NCBI GenBank assembly: GCA_001931875.2 | Contig: MSJH02000824.1 | Span: 275,837-339,836, forward strand | From: Byssochlamys sp. IMV 00236 | Taxonomy: Eukaryota > Ascomycota > Eurotiomycetes > Eurotiales > Thermoascaceae | Length of the DNA stretch: 64,000 nt | Direction: 5' to 3' | In this document: piece after piece, positions 24,401 through 34,880 of the stretch | How the letters are laid out: each line of letters opens with the position of its first letter | Numbering within the stretch: position 1 is the stretch's first letter | Made by a program: the position numbers and the translations under genes | Notes under the pieces: generated by a model | Databases searched by the model: none | What the model saw: only the letters and a program-made list of their open reading frames with translations | Told to the model about the DNA's origin: nothing

Positions 24401-27400
24401 ATAAAAAGACTTAATATAGATAAAGAATATATACTAGCTTTAATTTAAGCCTTTAAGTAAAAAGATTAAGTATAATAGAGAGAGTTACTTAAAAATATAA
24501 ATAATTTCAGAAAATAAGCTTAGCTAGTTATTAATATCTTACTAAAATATATAATATATACTTAAGCTTTTTTATAAAAAGACTTATAGATATAATAGAT
24601 TTTAAATTATATTTACACTTTATATAAGAGAATATATTATAACTTTATTCTTAGTAAGCTTATAATTAATTTAAAATTAAACTATATAAGTTAAGAAAAT
24701 TATTTAGTAGTTTTTAATTATTTTAATTTAAATTAAATTTAAAAAGCTAAGTTTAAAAGGTTTAAGAAATAGGCTATAAAAATCTTTATAGAGAAGTTTA
24801 ATACTTATATCTTAATAAATAATTAGCAACTTATTATTAATTATTATTATTAAGCTAATAATAATATATTAAAAATATTATTCTTCTTATTTAAGTTTAA
24901 TTATAAAAGAAATAAACTATACTTTATTTTAAATAAAAAGTAGTTTTTTAAACTATCTCTATTATAGTTAATAATAGAGATTTTCTCCTTTAAGAACTCT
25001 ATAAGAAGACTAGAATTTTTTATTATATTAAATAATAAGAACTATATAATAATATAAAAGAACCTATATAAGAATAAAAACTTTAAGTTCTCTTTTTAAT
25101 AAGATTTAACTTAAGTTAAATATTAGAGATATAATATTAATTAATTATAAGATCTTATAGGTTAAATTATAAAATAAAGTAATTAATCTGTTAAAAGCTA
25201 TATTTAAGTATATAATATTTTAGTATTAACTAGAATAATATTATTTATCTCCTATATTTAATTATTTAAAAATATTTTAATAGGCCTATAAACTCTAGTT
25301 AACTCTATTTCTTATTATAGAAAACTTTAATATAGCTATATACTTTATTAATATACTTTTTAATAAGATTTATAAAGACTTTTATTAAGGCTAGTAAGAC
25401 TTAAAATAAAATATAAGCCTTTATTTAACTTAAATTAAAATTTAAACTAATTCTTTTTAGTTAAATAAGCCGCTAAATATACTATAAAATATAAATATTA
25501 TTAAGGAGGATAAAGACTATTATAAGAAGTATTAAACTTATCTATTATAGTTTAATTATTATTATTAAATAAAAATCTTATAAAAATATTTAAAAATAAT
25601 TAAAGGTAAGTTTAAGAGTATTATAAGAAAGTTTAATAATATTATTAAAATTATAAGTTTTAAAAAAACTAACTTAAGTTAAAACTAATATAATATAAAA
25701 TAATTATATATAGACTTTTATAGACTTTAGAAATATAACTATAAGAATATAATTTTAATAGAATTATAATATTAAGAATATCTATATCTTAAGATATTAT
25801 AAGAAAAAACTAAAAAAAAAGCTAACTTATTAAGGGTGCTATAGATTTATTAATATATAAAAACTAATATAGTTAAAATATTAAAATTAGGCTAAGAAAA
25901 AGCTAACTCTTAGAAGGAGGATTTTATTTAAAATAAAATATATATATTATTAATTTAACTTAAGTTAAATATTAACTTAATATAGGAGAAGTAAAATAAT
26001 TATTTTAAAGCTTTATAAGAGATAGTTAATCTATTTATATAATAGAATTAGAAGCCTAATATTAATAATATTAATAAATTATTAGCTTAATATATTATTA
26101 ATTATAATTTAACTATTTAAAAAGCTATTTAAGAGTAAAAATATATATATATAATAAAGCTAAGTTTATCTATTAAACTTCTATTTAAAAAAGAATTAAT
26201 AAAAAATAAAAAATAAAAAAAGAAGCAGGAAAATTTAGAATAATTAAAATATATAAATCTTAACTTACTATATAAAAAACAGAAAATCTTAAGAGACTTT
26301 ATTAAAGCTTACTTATAGGTAAGTATATTTTATTTAACTTAAGTTAGATCTAAAATTAATTTATTATAGATTATAAATTTAATATAAATAGTATAATAGA
26401 ATTAAAATAATAAAATAATTTAAATTAATTTAAATAGGCTTTAGCAAAAAAAAAGATAAAAAAAAAAGATAAAATAAGCAGATATTAATTAAGGTTTTAG
26501 CAAATAAAAAAGAATTAAGATTTTAATAGATATTAATTAAGATTTTTTAAGAGATAAAAATTTTAAAAGAATAATAAGTTATAATAATAATAGTTCTTAT
26601 AGTCTAATTAAATTAACTTAAATTAAAACTTTATAAATAAAGTAATTTTTAATATAGTAATAATAAGTAATTAATAAGATCTTATAATTTATTATTTTAT
26701 ATTATTAATATAATAAACTATTTAATAGAGTAAAAGGGTAAATAGTAAATATAAATTCTAACCTTAAAGATTAGCCTTTTAATATAATAAGTAATCTAAA
26801 TATAATAAATTAAAATACTATTATTAACTTATTTTAAATATATTATTTTATAATTTATTAACTAAACTTAGCTTATTAATATTAATATAAATAGGTTTTA
26901 AAAGATATCTAATAATAAGAAAAAAAAGAAAAATAAAAAATTTTAAAGATAAAATACTTCTATACTATTATAATTAGACTTTTTAAATAAATTCTAACTT
27001 AAGTTAGATTTAAGTATATTATCCTTAATATAGAATTTCTTATACTTTCTTTTAGGCTAAAATTATTTAATATATTTTAAAGTTTTAATAGTTTTTAATT
27101 TCCTTTATCTATAACTTTTTTCTTTAATAAAATAAGACTTTTATTTCTTATTATTATTTTAAGAGATAATAATAGTTTTTAGTTATAAAATATTTAATTT
27201 AGTTTAATCTTATAGAAGCTTAATATAATCTAATTTTTATTCTAAAATCTTTAAATATAATAAATAAGAATTTAATTTAAGTTAAAATGCTATAGATATT
27301 ATACTACCGCCTATATTATTATTTTTAAATTTTTTCTTTTTACCTTTTTTTAATACAGATATATTAAGATTATTAAGTCTTTTATTATAGTTTTAAAATT

Positions 27401-30400
27401 ATACTATTTATACTTCTATAGAAACTTATAAAACTTTTTTATGTTTAAATATTAATATTTAAGATATTAATTTTAATTATAATCCTATTAAATAATCTAA
27501 GCCTTAATTTAAAACTAATACTTTTAACTTAACTTAACTTAAGATAATAAGATATAATTAAATAAAGGCTATTATCTATTTAGCTCTTTTAGAATAAGTT
27601 TAAATCTTTAAATCTTTAAATTTTAATAAATTAAAATAAAGTTTATAAAATAGCAGTTTAAGTTTTAATAGGTAAAATTAAAAATTTAATTAGCTATATA
27701 ATAATATTATTAAAAAGTTATAAATAATATATTTAGCTTCTCTTATATATAATATTTATATTATTTAATATTTTTTTAATATTCTTATAAAAGAGAAAAT
27801 AATACTAGCTTAATAGCTATTTATATAAAAAGGGCTATATATAAATTTAAAAATAAGACTTAGAAAAATAATAATATTTAAAATATATTAATTATAAAGA
27901 TAAGAACTAGCTAATTATTATAAATTTTATTACTAATATTTCTATTAGAAAATCTTTAATTTAATATATATACTAGATATATTATATAATTAGATCTTAT
28001 ATTTTATTATAGAATATTGCTAATTATTTTAAATAGTTAAATATATTTAATTCTATTATATACTATATATAGCTGCTAGTAATTTATATCTAGAATTACT
28101 TAATTAATATTAGATTTAAGCATACCTTTTTAAACTTAAAGAAATTAATTATATAGAAATATTATTATATTTACTTAAATAAGAAAAGATTTCTCTAATA
28201 TTAGATTATTAGACTAATTAAAATTAATATTCTTTTCTTATTATAATAGAGTATTTTATTAATATAAAATAAGTATATAGGGAAATATTCTTAGCCTTTA
28301 ATTCTATCTATAGATTATATATTAAGAAGAACTTAATTAAAATAATATTAAAGAATCTTTATTAATATAATCTATAATATTAAATCCTTATTATTATAAT
28401 AGATAATATAAGTAATAATATTATTCTAATAGTAGAGCTAGATAAAAGCTTAAGAGATAAGCTTAAAATAGATTTATTATTAGAAGATTTCTAAAATATA
28501 ATACTAAGTTAATTTATTTTAAATTACTATTATATTTTATATTTAATATATATTTTATAATTTATAGTTAATATTTTATTAGATAAACTCTATATTAATA
28601 CTCTTATTAATAATAATATTAGTTAGAATATAAAAAAAGATAGAGGCTTATTATATCTTTAAGGTATTCTAATATTATTAGAAAAAGTATATTCTTTATT
28701 TAATTTAAGTTAGATTAATATTAATAGGTTTTTATATAGATTTATAAGATTATTAAATTTATTAATATAAGCCTTTAATATTAAGAATATTTCTTAATAC
28801 TATAATAATTAAATATTAATTAGCTAAAATTATTACTTCTTAATTACTAGATATAATAGAATTTAATATATTTTATATTTATATATACTCTTAAACTATA
28901 TATAGTAATTAAATAATTTATTATATTATAAGCTAATAAAGATATTTATTTTCTAATATTATCTCCTACTAAATAGTATTAGATTAAATATTTTATTAAG
29001 TTAATCTAGCTATTTTATAATCTTATTCTTACTATATTAAAGATAAATAGTCTATTAGTTTATAGAGTTTTTAAAATTTATAATATTATTTTTAATTATC
29101 TTAATAATTATATAAAATGTTTAAAATTAAAAAGAGTTATATAGAAGATATAATTCTAAGATATTTTATTTAAAGCTTATAATAAGTTATAAACTTATTA
29201 TATTAAAATATATAAATCTTAAGAATTTATATATATAATTGTAATAATCCTTTACCTTAGTTTAAAGCTTAAATATTTTAAAACTTAAGTCTAGTAAGAT
29301 ATAATAAAAAACTAGTATAATATTTATAAAAAGATTTTTTATAAGATATTTTAATACTATAATAATTAAAATCTAAATATTAAAATATAATTAAGAACTT
29401 ATTTATTAGTCTTAATATTAGATTATATGCTTATATAATTTAAATATTATTATCTTCCTTTAAGTATTACTAATACTTATTAAGAAATTTAGACTTATCT
29501 TACTAAAGATAATATTCTATCTAATATTATATTTAAATTATATAGTATTATTCTAACTTAAATTAAATTAGCTTTATTAAAATTAGATAATATCTTTAAC
29601 TATTAGAGAATTAATAAATATTAATTTTTAATTCTTATAATAATAGCCTAAGATTTTCTTATAATTTTATTAAGTAATATTAGTATAAAATAATTATTTA
29701 ATAGTGCTTAAAATATCTGCTATTACTAATATAGTTAATTACTTCTTAATATAATCTATACTTTAATATTTCTTATATATACTAAAAATTTTATTATTTA
29801 GCGAGAGTTTAAAGTAATAATTAATAATATAGATATAATACTTAATTATTAATAATTTAAAAAAAAAGAGATTAAATTACTAAATCTAATTAGTAATAAT
29901 AAGGATATAGATAATATATTAAAAGAAGAGATAGAGATTAATAATAAAGACTATTAAATAAAGCAGTTTAAGAATTAAAGTCTTTTAAATATTTAAATAG
30001 ATTAACCTATTACTAACTTTATATATAATAAAAGAAAATTAGATTAATTACTTATATTTAGAATTTCTATATATTTTTAGAAGAATATAATAATTATAAA
30101 TAGATTTAAGTCTTTTAGTTATTACTTATATTAAATTAACTATATTAAAGGCTAATATAAATATTAGTAATTTAACTTAAGTTAGATTTAATTATTAAAT
30201 CTAATATCTTTCTATTAATTTCTATTTAATATTTAATAATAGATATTATAAAAGAATAAATAGTTTTTAAAGGTTTATATAAAAATTAAGATTAATATAA
30301 AGAAACTAAAAAACCTAAATAAAACTAAAAAAACTAAACCTATTTAAATTATATAGTATACTATAAACTATTAGTTTAGTTTATAAAATCTATAAACTAT

Positions 30401-30487
30401 TCTAGTTTATAAAATAGTAAATTAAACTAAACTATAGGCGGTTTAGTTTAATTTAATTCGGTTTTTTAGTTTATTATAACTACTCTA
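21471..30487 (+). mobile_element. hAT-like DNA transposon region, RIP-inactivated
   Basis: A 9-kb AT-rich segment bounded by sequence with GCGGTTT, AAACTAAAC and AAACTAAAAAAACTAAA motifs at both ends, which look like the subterminal transposase-binding repeats of hAT elements. At about 28,100-29,950 the forward frame keeps hAT-transposase landmarks despite RIP stops: a REILLAF-like stretch near 28,275, a DN(A)SNN-like stretch near 28,400 and a TRYN (TRWN-like) stretch near 28,850. The right end (TTATAACTACTCTA, 30,474-30,487) may pair with TATAGTAGTT at 21,526 as an imperfect terminal inverted repeat. I could not find an 8-bp duplication. 22-28 kb has no recognised gene. Nine kb is long for hAT, so it may be a composite. 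Superfamily call moderate, ends uncertain. Confidence 0.55.
22106..30187. repeat. interspersed palindrome AACTTAAGTT
   Basis: The 10-bp palindrome AACTTAAGTT, usually inside TTTAACTTAAGTTAAA, occurs near 22,108, 22,982, 23,428, 25,108, 25,671, 25,957, 26,336, 26,996 and 30,174. One-mismatch forms occur near 23,630, 24,720, 25,430, 26,610, 28,705 and 29,550. By eye I found only one exact copy elsewhere in the AT-rich DNA (about 55,396). Spacing is irregular, 0.3-3 kb. Confidence 0.65.
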
Positions 30488-31984
30488 GTAAATTAAAATA
30501 AGAAGTTAATAAAATTCTAGCTATTTAAACTAAATATAAGTATTTATAATATTAAGCTACTTAGAAGAAATATAATAAAGATAATATAGTATTTTGCTAA
30601 AAATTTTAAGAATTTACTATTAAAGGTCTAGGAGTTTTATAATAAATTCTCTAATAAACTTAAGCTATTAACTAATTTAAACTACTAGATTAATTATATT
30701 AATAAAAAGATTAATTTAGAGAAATAATAGGATAATAATTATTCTATTAATTTAAGGATAAATTAGCTTAAATAAGGGGATAATATTATAGCGCTATCTT
30801 AGCGCTAACTTAATAAAGAGATAAAGTAAGAAATCTGCTAATAAAACCTCTAACTACTTATATAATTTAGAAGTAATTAAGAGATAAAGAATTCTATAAA
30901 TAAAAGAATTAGAATTCTTTTCTTAAATTCTTTTCCTTTTCTCTCTTTAGCTTAAAGTTCTCTATTATACTATTTTACTAGATTAAAAGTATTAATAAAT
31001 CTAATTTAGTCTGCTTAAGCGTAATAATATAATAAGTCTTAGGCTATATTTTAATAATTCTCTATATTAATTTTTAATATTACTTCTTAATATCTTTTTT
31101 CTTCTTAATATATTATTAGTTAAGCGACTTAAATTATAAAGAGTTAAAGTATAGAAATTTTTTAATAAAGGTAATTAGTTAAACTAATTAAATAAAATAT
31201 AAAATAAGAGATTAAAATATAAGCGAGTAATAATCTATATATAATAAGGTTAAAGATTAAGTTTTATAGTAGTTAGAATAAATTATTAATTTATTTAACT
31301 TCTATTTTTTAAGAGATTTATTTATTTATTTATTTAATTTATTAAAATAACTTAGTCTTAATAACTATATTATATAACTAGCTAATTTAACTATTATATA
31401 TATATCTAGTTATTTTATTATTTTTTCTCTAAGACTAAGTAAGTTTACTATAACTTTAATTCGTAATATATATTTAATAATATAATAATATTATTATTAA
31501 TAAATAAGTTTATCTTTAGCTTATTTACTAAATATACTTTTATTATATTTTATAAGATTACCTTTTTTCCTTTAATTAATATAGAGAAGTTTAAAATAAT
31601 ATTAAACTAAATATAAGTAATAGTAAAATCTTTAATATTTAATTAATATATTAAAATACTTATATATTTTAAAATATATACTCTATTAAGTATAGAATAA
31701 ATTTATTTATAGTATTTATAATTAATAAAGTATATTTTAATTTAATATAGTTTAAGAAATTATATTTAAATATTAGTCTTTATAAGATTTACTATATTAT
31801 TTTAATTTATTAATAAATATTATAAAATAAAATGTTTTTAATACTATTAATAATAATACTAAAGTTTATATTATATATTAAGTAAAGTAAATTACCTTAA
31901 TTAGCATAATTTAAAATATAGAACTATATTTTATAATAGCTATAATAAAAAAAAGAAAAAAAGGAAAAAAGGAAAAAAGAAACT
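30488..31984. other. RIP-mutated AT-rich DNA up to the GC island
   Basis: No element ends or coding relics recognised. It ends in a purine run (A with G, about 31,948-31,983) exactly where normal composition starts. Confidence 0.4.
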
Positions 31985-32006
31985 GCCACTAGGGTAGCGC
32001 CCCGGC

Positions 32007-33117
32007 TTAGCCGCTAGTACTTAAAAAGTTCTGAAGGTTCCCTCCGTATAGACGGATTAGCACCTGGCAGTTGGGGCAAGGGTCTCTAACCCTCGTCCAA
32101 GCAGAACCAGACAGATTATCTTCGTACTGTGCAGCTGTGGTAAAGTCTCGCTGCAAGGCTAAGCCATGGCAGGTTTCTCTAGTAGGATTGTGGCCCCTGC
32201 AACGGTCAGTCTATATCACTCAGGATGGAAGGGAATAGTCGCACTTGAGAAGTCTTAAAAAGGGGTATGTCTCCGCACAAGTACCAAATCTTTGCCTGTT
32301 GTATGCTTGGGGTCCCCTACGAGCAGGGGCATGCACGAAGTCGTATCCAGTCAATTTGAACGGTTCGTCGTTCAGAGGACGGAAGCGGGCCCGCCTCATA
32401 ACATACAGCCAGGTGCCTGTCGAAGGTTTTGGCGCATCATACCCTGCCAAGTTTGAGCCCAGAAAAAACTCGTCGGCCTGGCCGCACCTCTGACGCCATG
32501 TACATTGGTACATGTACGGCGTTCGATCTCCAACTGCTGCGCACCATTTTCCGTATACGGCCGTCAGAGGCAAGTAGAAATTCCGTTTGCTGGCTCCAGT
32601 CGGAGCGCCGCCAATCGTTGACAGAAATAGGCCGAGAAGGTCGAAGATGCCCCAGTAGTTTAGATTACTGTGAGCGTGGCCTCCGACTTTAAACTTCGAA
32701 ACGATTACAGGCTGCCGTGATGGGGGCCACGCCGGATTCAACGTTCGGTGTATGTGCTGGTTTGGCGTCAGAGTAGCTGACGCGTAGTCTGGTCCGTTCG
32801 GCGATCTATAAATAGTTAAATACTATAATAACCAAGGAGTTCTGTAGCACGTATTGGAAATGCAGGACTGGGCCTATACCTTAATCGTAGGATCTCACGC
32901 CGAATCCGCTGCAACTCAGTTTGGACATTGGCCGGTACAGCATACGTTGCAGGGTTGCTGCAAACGTCCTGTAGGAAGGATTCGACCTGGGTATCTCTTT
33001 TAATTATTCTGCAGAATATGTCGATCCGAAGTCAGAACGTACCTGTCCAGCGTTGTAGCTGTAGGCAGCCCGGAGATCTAGCGTCCCGTTAAATGCACGG
33101 AGAATGTTCTCTGCCAT
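32007..33117 (-). CDS. deaminase-superfamily protein (CAE...PCPNC zinc site)
   Basis: Four exons: 33117-33043, 32986-32880, 32805-32245 and 32196-32007. Introns of 56, 74 and 48 nt are all GT-AG and keep frame, giving 310 residues ending in TAA. Residues 237-239 are CAE in RFGTCAETYPFLRLL, and 287-291 are PCPNC in the last exon. (C/H)AE followed about 50 residues later by PCxxC is the zinc and proton-relay signature of cytidine-deaminase-fold enzymes; 'CAE' forms occur in several bacterial polymorphic-toxin and fungal deaminase families. Substrate (free nucleoside, RNA, DNA or protein-linked) cannot be read from the sequence. No signal peptide or membrane segment is seen. The frame is open upstream of the chosen ATG to an acceptor at 33,181-33,182, so a longer protein is likely. 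It shows no RIP, unlike the DNA on either side. I do not recognise a named gene. The exon model is strong; the enzyme class rests on two motifs. Confidence 0.72.
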
Positions 33118-33287
33118 ATCTATTGGGATATGCGGAGTTTTATCACTGATACTGCTTGATATGGAAACAGCTTCGCAAGTCTTTTGTGCGACGTATTATT
33201 GTGAGTAGCAAGAGTATCGTGTGGATTACGCGAAGCACGTAGGAGTCAACAACTATTGGGGGGTGGAAAAAGAAAACTCCCACTTAC

Positions 33288-34024
33288 AAAACTTTTCAAA
33301 AAATGAAGTTTCCGACAGAGACTACTTCAAAGGAATACGCCTTCTGCAATCAGGCAAGTTCATATCGTATACAGAACAAGATGTTATGTTGAGCCAGTCA
33401 AGTAACTCTCCGATTATTCCGTTGATACTGAGCTAATGAGGGTAACTCAGCAATCTCCAATTCCAAATCAAACAAGACGAAAGGCCACGAAGGACAAAGG
33501 AACTGAAGTACAACATTCTTCGAGCTAATCCTCTCCAATTTCATCAGATTAATGAGAGCTTGCGGTATTTTCAGCAGCGTTGATCCCAGTGTTCCCACCA
33601 CCGTGGTTTCCGGAGGCAGTATTTGTACTAGCACGCCTTCAACTTCAGTCCACAAGTATCCGACTTGTACATTCTCTGCAAGATCTTGTTGAAATCCCGG
33701 CTTAACGTGATCTCGAAGACCTCACCAACTAGCTGACCCCATATGTAGAACTTGTCGCCGGACTTGAATAGGACGCTGCCACAGCCGATATGGGGCTTAC
33801 TGCACATAATTGGCTGCGGATCAATTAGGCCGTGCTCTCTGGCCATCTCCTGTCCAGGGCTGTTTGCGTTACCCCAGACAAATCCAACATTGAGTTCTTT
33901 GGGATCGGTTGTCCAGTCTTCTGGTGGTTCAAACTAGTCAGAATCATACATCAGTGGGCCGTTTCATTCTTGGAATAGGGAAACAAGAAAAACGAGCACC
34001 AACGTTTCGAGGTACAGAGGCCAT
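33288..34024 (-). pseudogene. broken upstream exons, probable N-terminal part of the deaminase-like gene
   Basis: Three coding-like pieces read toward the deaminase. The first, after an acceptor at about 33,936, contains GFVWGNANSPGQEMAREHG and a KFYIWGQLVG stretch but stops at 33,628. The second, in another frame (about 33,760-33,398), contains GYLWTEVEGVLVQILPPET. The third (33,343-33,288), after a CAG acceptor, contains EVVSVGNFIF and then meets TGA in a T6 run (33,298-33,303), just before a strong GTAAGT donor at 33,287. The next acceptor (33,182) leads in frame into the deaminase exons. Two single-base indels would explain the breaks; they may be real mutations or sequencing errors. An ATG at 34,024 could begin the gene. 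No domain recognised. Confidence 0.4.
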
Positions 34025-34485
34025 GACGGATTAAATGGACTTGCAGTTTAGCTTATGCAGCGGCTTATTTATTTGTTGATAGTCTCGAAGAACACAGCCA
34101 GAGAGTACGATTCTGTCTGGCGATGGAGGATAAGGCGATGAGGGCAGAGAGAGACAGGTGCCTGTGTGAGTGAGTGAGTGGAAAGACTTCATTGACATAT
34201 TTGGCTGAGGGAGGTGATATATACCAGACCGCGCTAGACCAAATAGAGCTCCAAGCTTAAAGCTTCACTTCACTATCGTTCTATCTGATTATATAATCCC
34301 AGATTTGTTTAGGTTGCCACCGACAGACACAGATAACCCTCTATATCTACCTAGGTACCTACTCTGCTATATCTTCAAGGAAAAGGAAAGCTCTGTAGTG
34401 TATTCAAATATACAGTTCATAGTCAACCGGACTTTTTTTATAAGGTAAGTCTCCAAATTCTGACTCTTCGACCGATGTTTCTACC

Positions 34486-34652
34486 TCAGGCGACAATACC
34501 TAACCTACGCCAACTCAGCTGTTGGATTCGAGGACAGCCGTCGCCCAAGACAACCATCTTCTTTTTATTCCAACCATACCCGGTGTAGGTGATCGCAGCA
34601 AAGGTTGTAAAACCCGTCGAAATAAAAGAGCCAAATGCGGTATGGTTGGAGT
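34486..34652 (-). pseudogene. orphan exon fragment, unknown product
   Basis: After an ACTAG acceptor at 34,653-34,655 a frame of about 55 codons runs to a TGA at 34,488. It contains TAFGSFISTGFTTFAAITY and WNKKKMVVLGDG, which look like real protein (balanced codons, aromatic and glycine residues). No matching upstream exon was found, so it may be a leftover or a C-terminal exon. Not recognised. Confidence 0.25.
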
Positions 34653-34671
34653 CTAGTTACTTTGTTCACTC

Positions 34672-34761
34672 ATGACCCCTAATAAATGCAAAATAGACAA
34701 GAAAATGCCATTCTGCGACCGCTGTCAGCGAGGTAATTTCCACTGTGTCGGCAACAACTAG
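34672..34761 (+). CDS. possible small cysteine-rich peptide or terminal exon
   Basis: ATG to TAG, 29 codons, with four cysteines spaced C-x8-C-x2-C-x6-C (CDRCQRGNFHC at its core). It could be the last exon of a small cysteine-rich protein or half of a zinc-cluster motif. No signal peptide is attached. Weak evidence; unusual cysteine density for a random frame is the only support. Confidence 0.2.
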   Translation: MTPNKCKIDKKMPFCDRCQRGNFHCVGNN

Positions 34762-34880
34762 CCACTCGCAAGATGGTTTACAATAGAATGCATTCTATTC
34801 TTCAAACATAATACCCGTAAGGATTTGTAAAATATTGGCGCGGCACAGAAGGCGCAGAAGAAAATAGCCGGAGGTTATCT

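Larger units (their letters stand above)
34025..34880. promoter_or_regulatory. upstream part of the GC island
   Basis: Normal-composition DNA before the deaminase-like gene, presumably with its promoter. A GTGAGTGAGTGAGTGG run lies near 34,163-34,182, TATATAATCC near 34,292, and a strong donor-like AAGGTAAGT on plus at about 34,440. Two short coding-like pieces in it are listed separately. AT-rich RIP texture resumes near 34,880-34,920. Confidence 0.35.

Noticed and set aside
33221..33436. 71-codon plus-strand frame in the GC island
   Set aside because: It has no ATG at its start, and the minus strand here has splice signals and coding pieces consistent with the deaminase-like gene.
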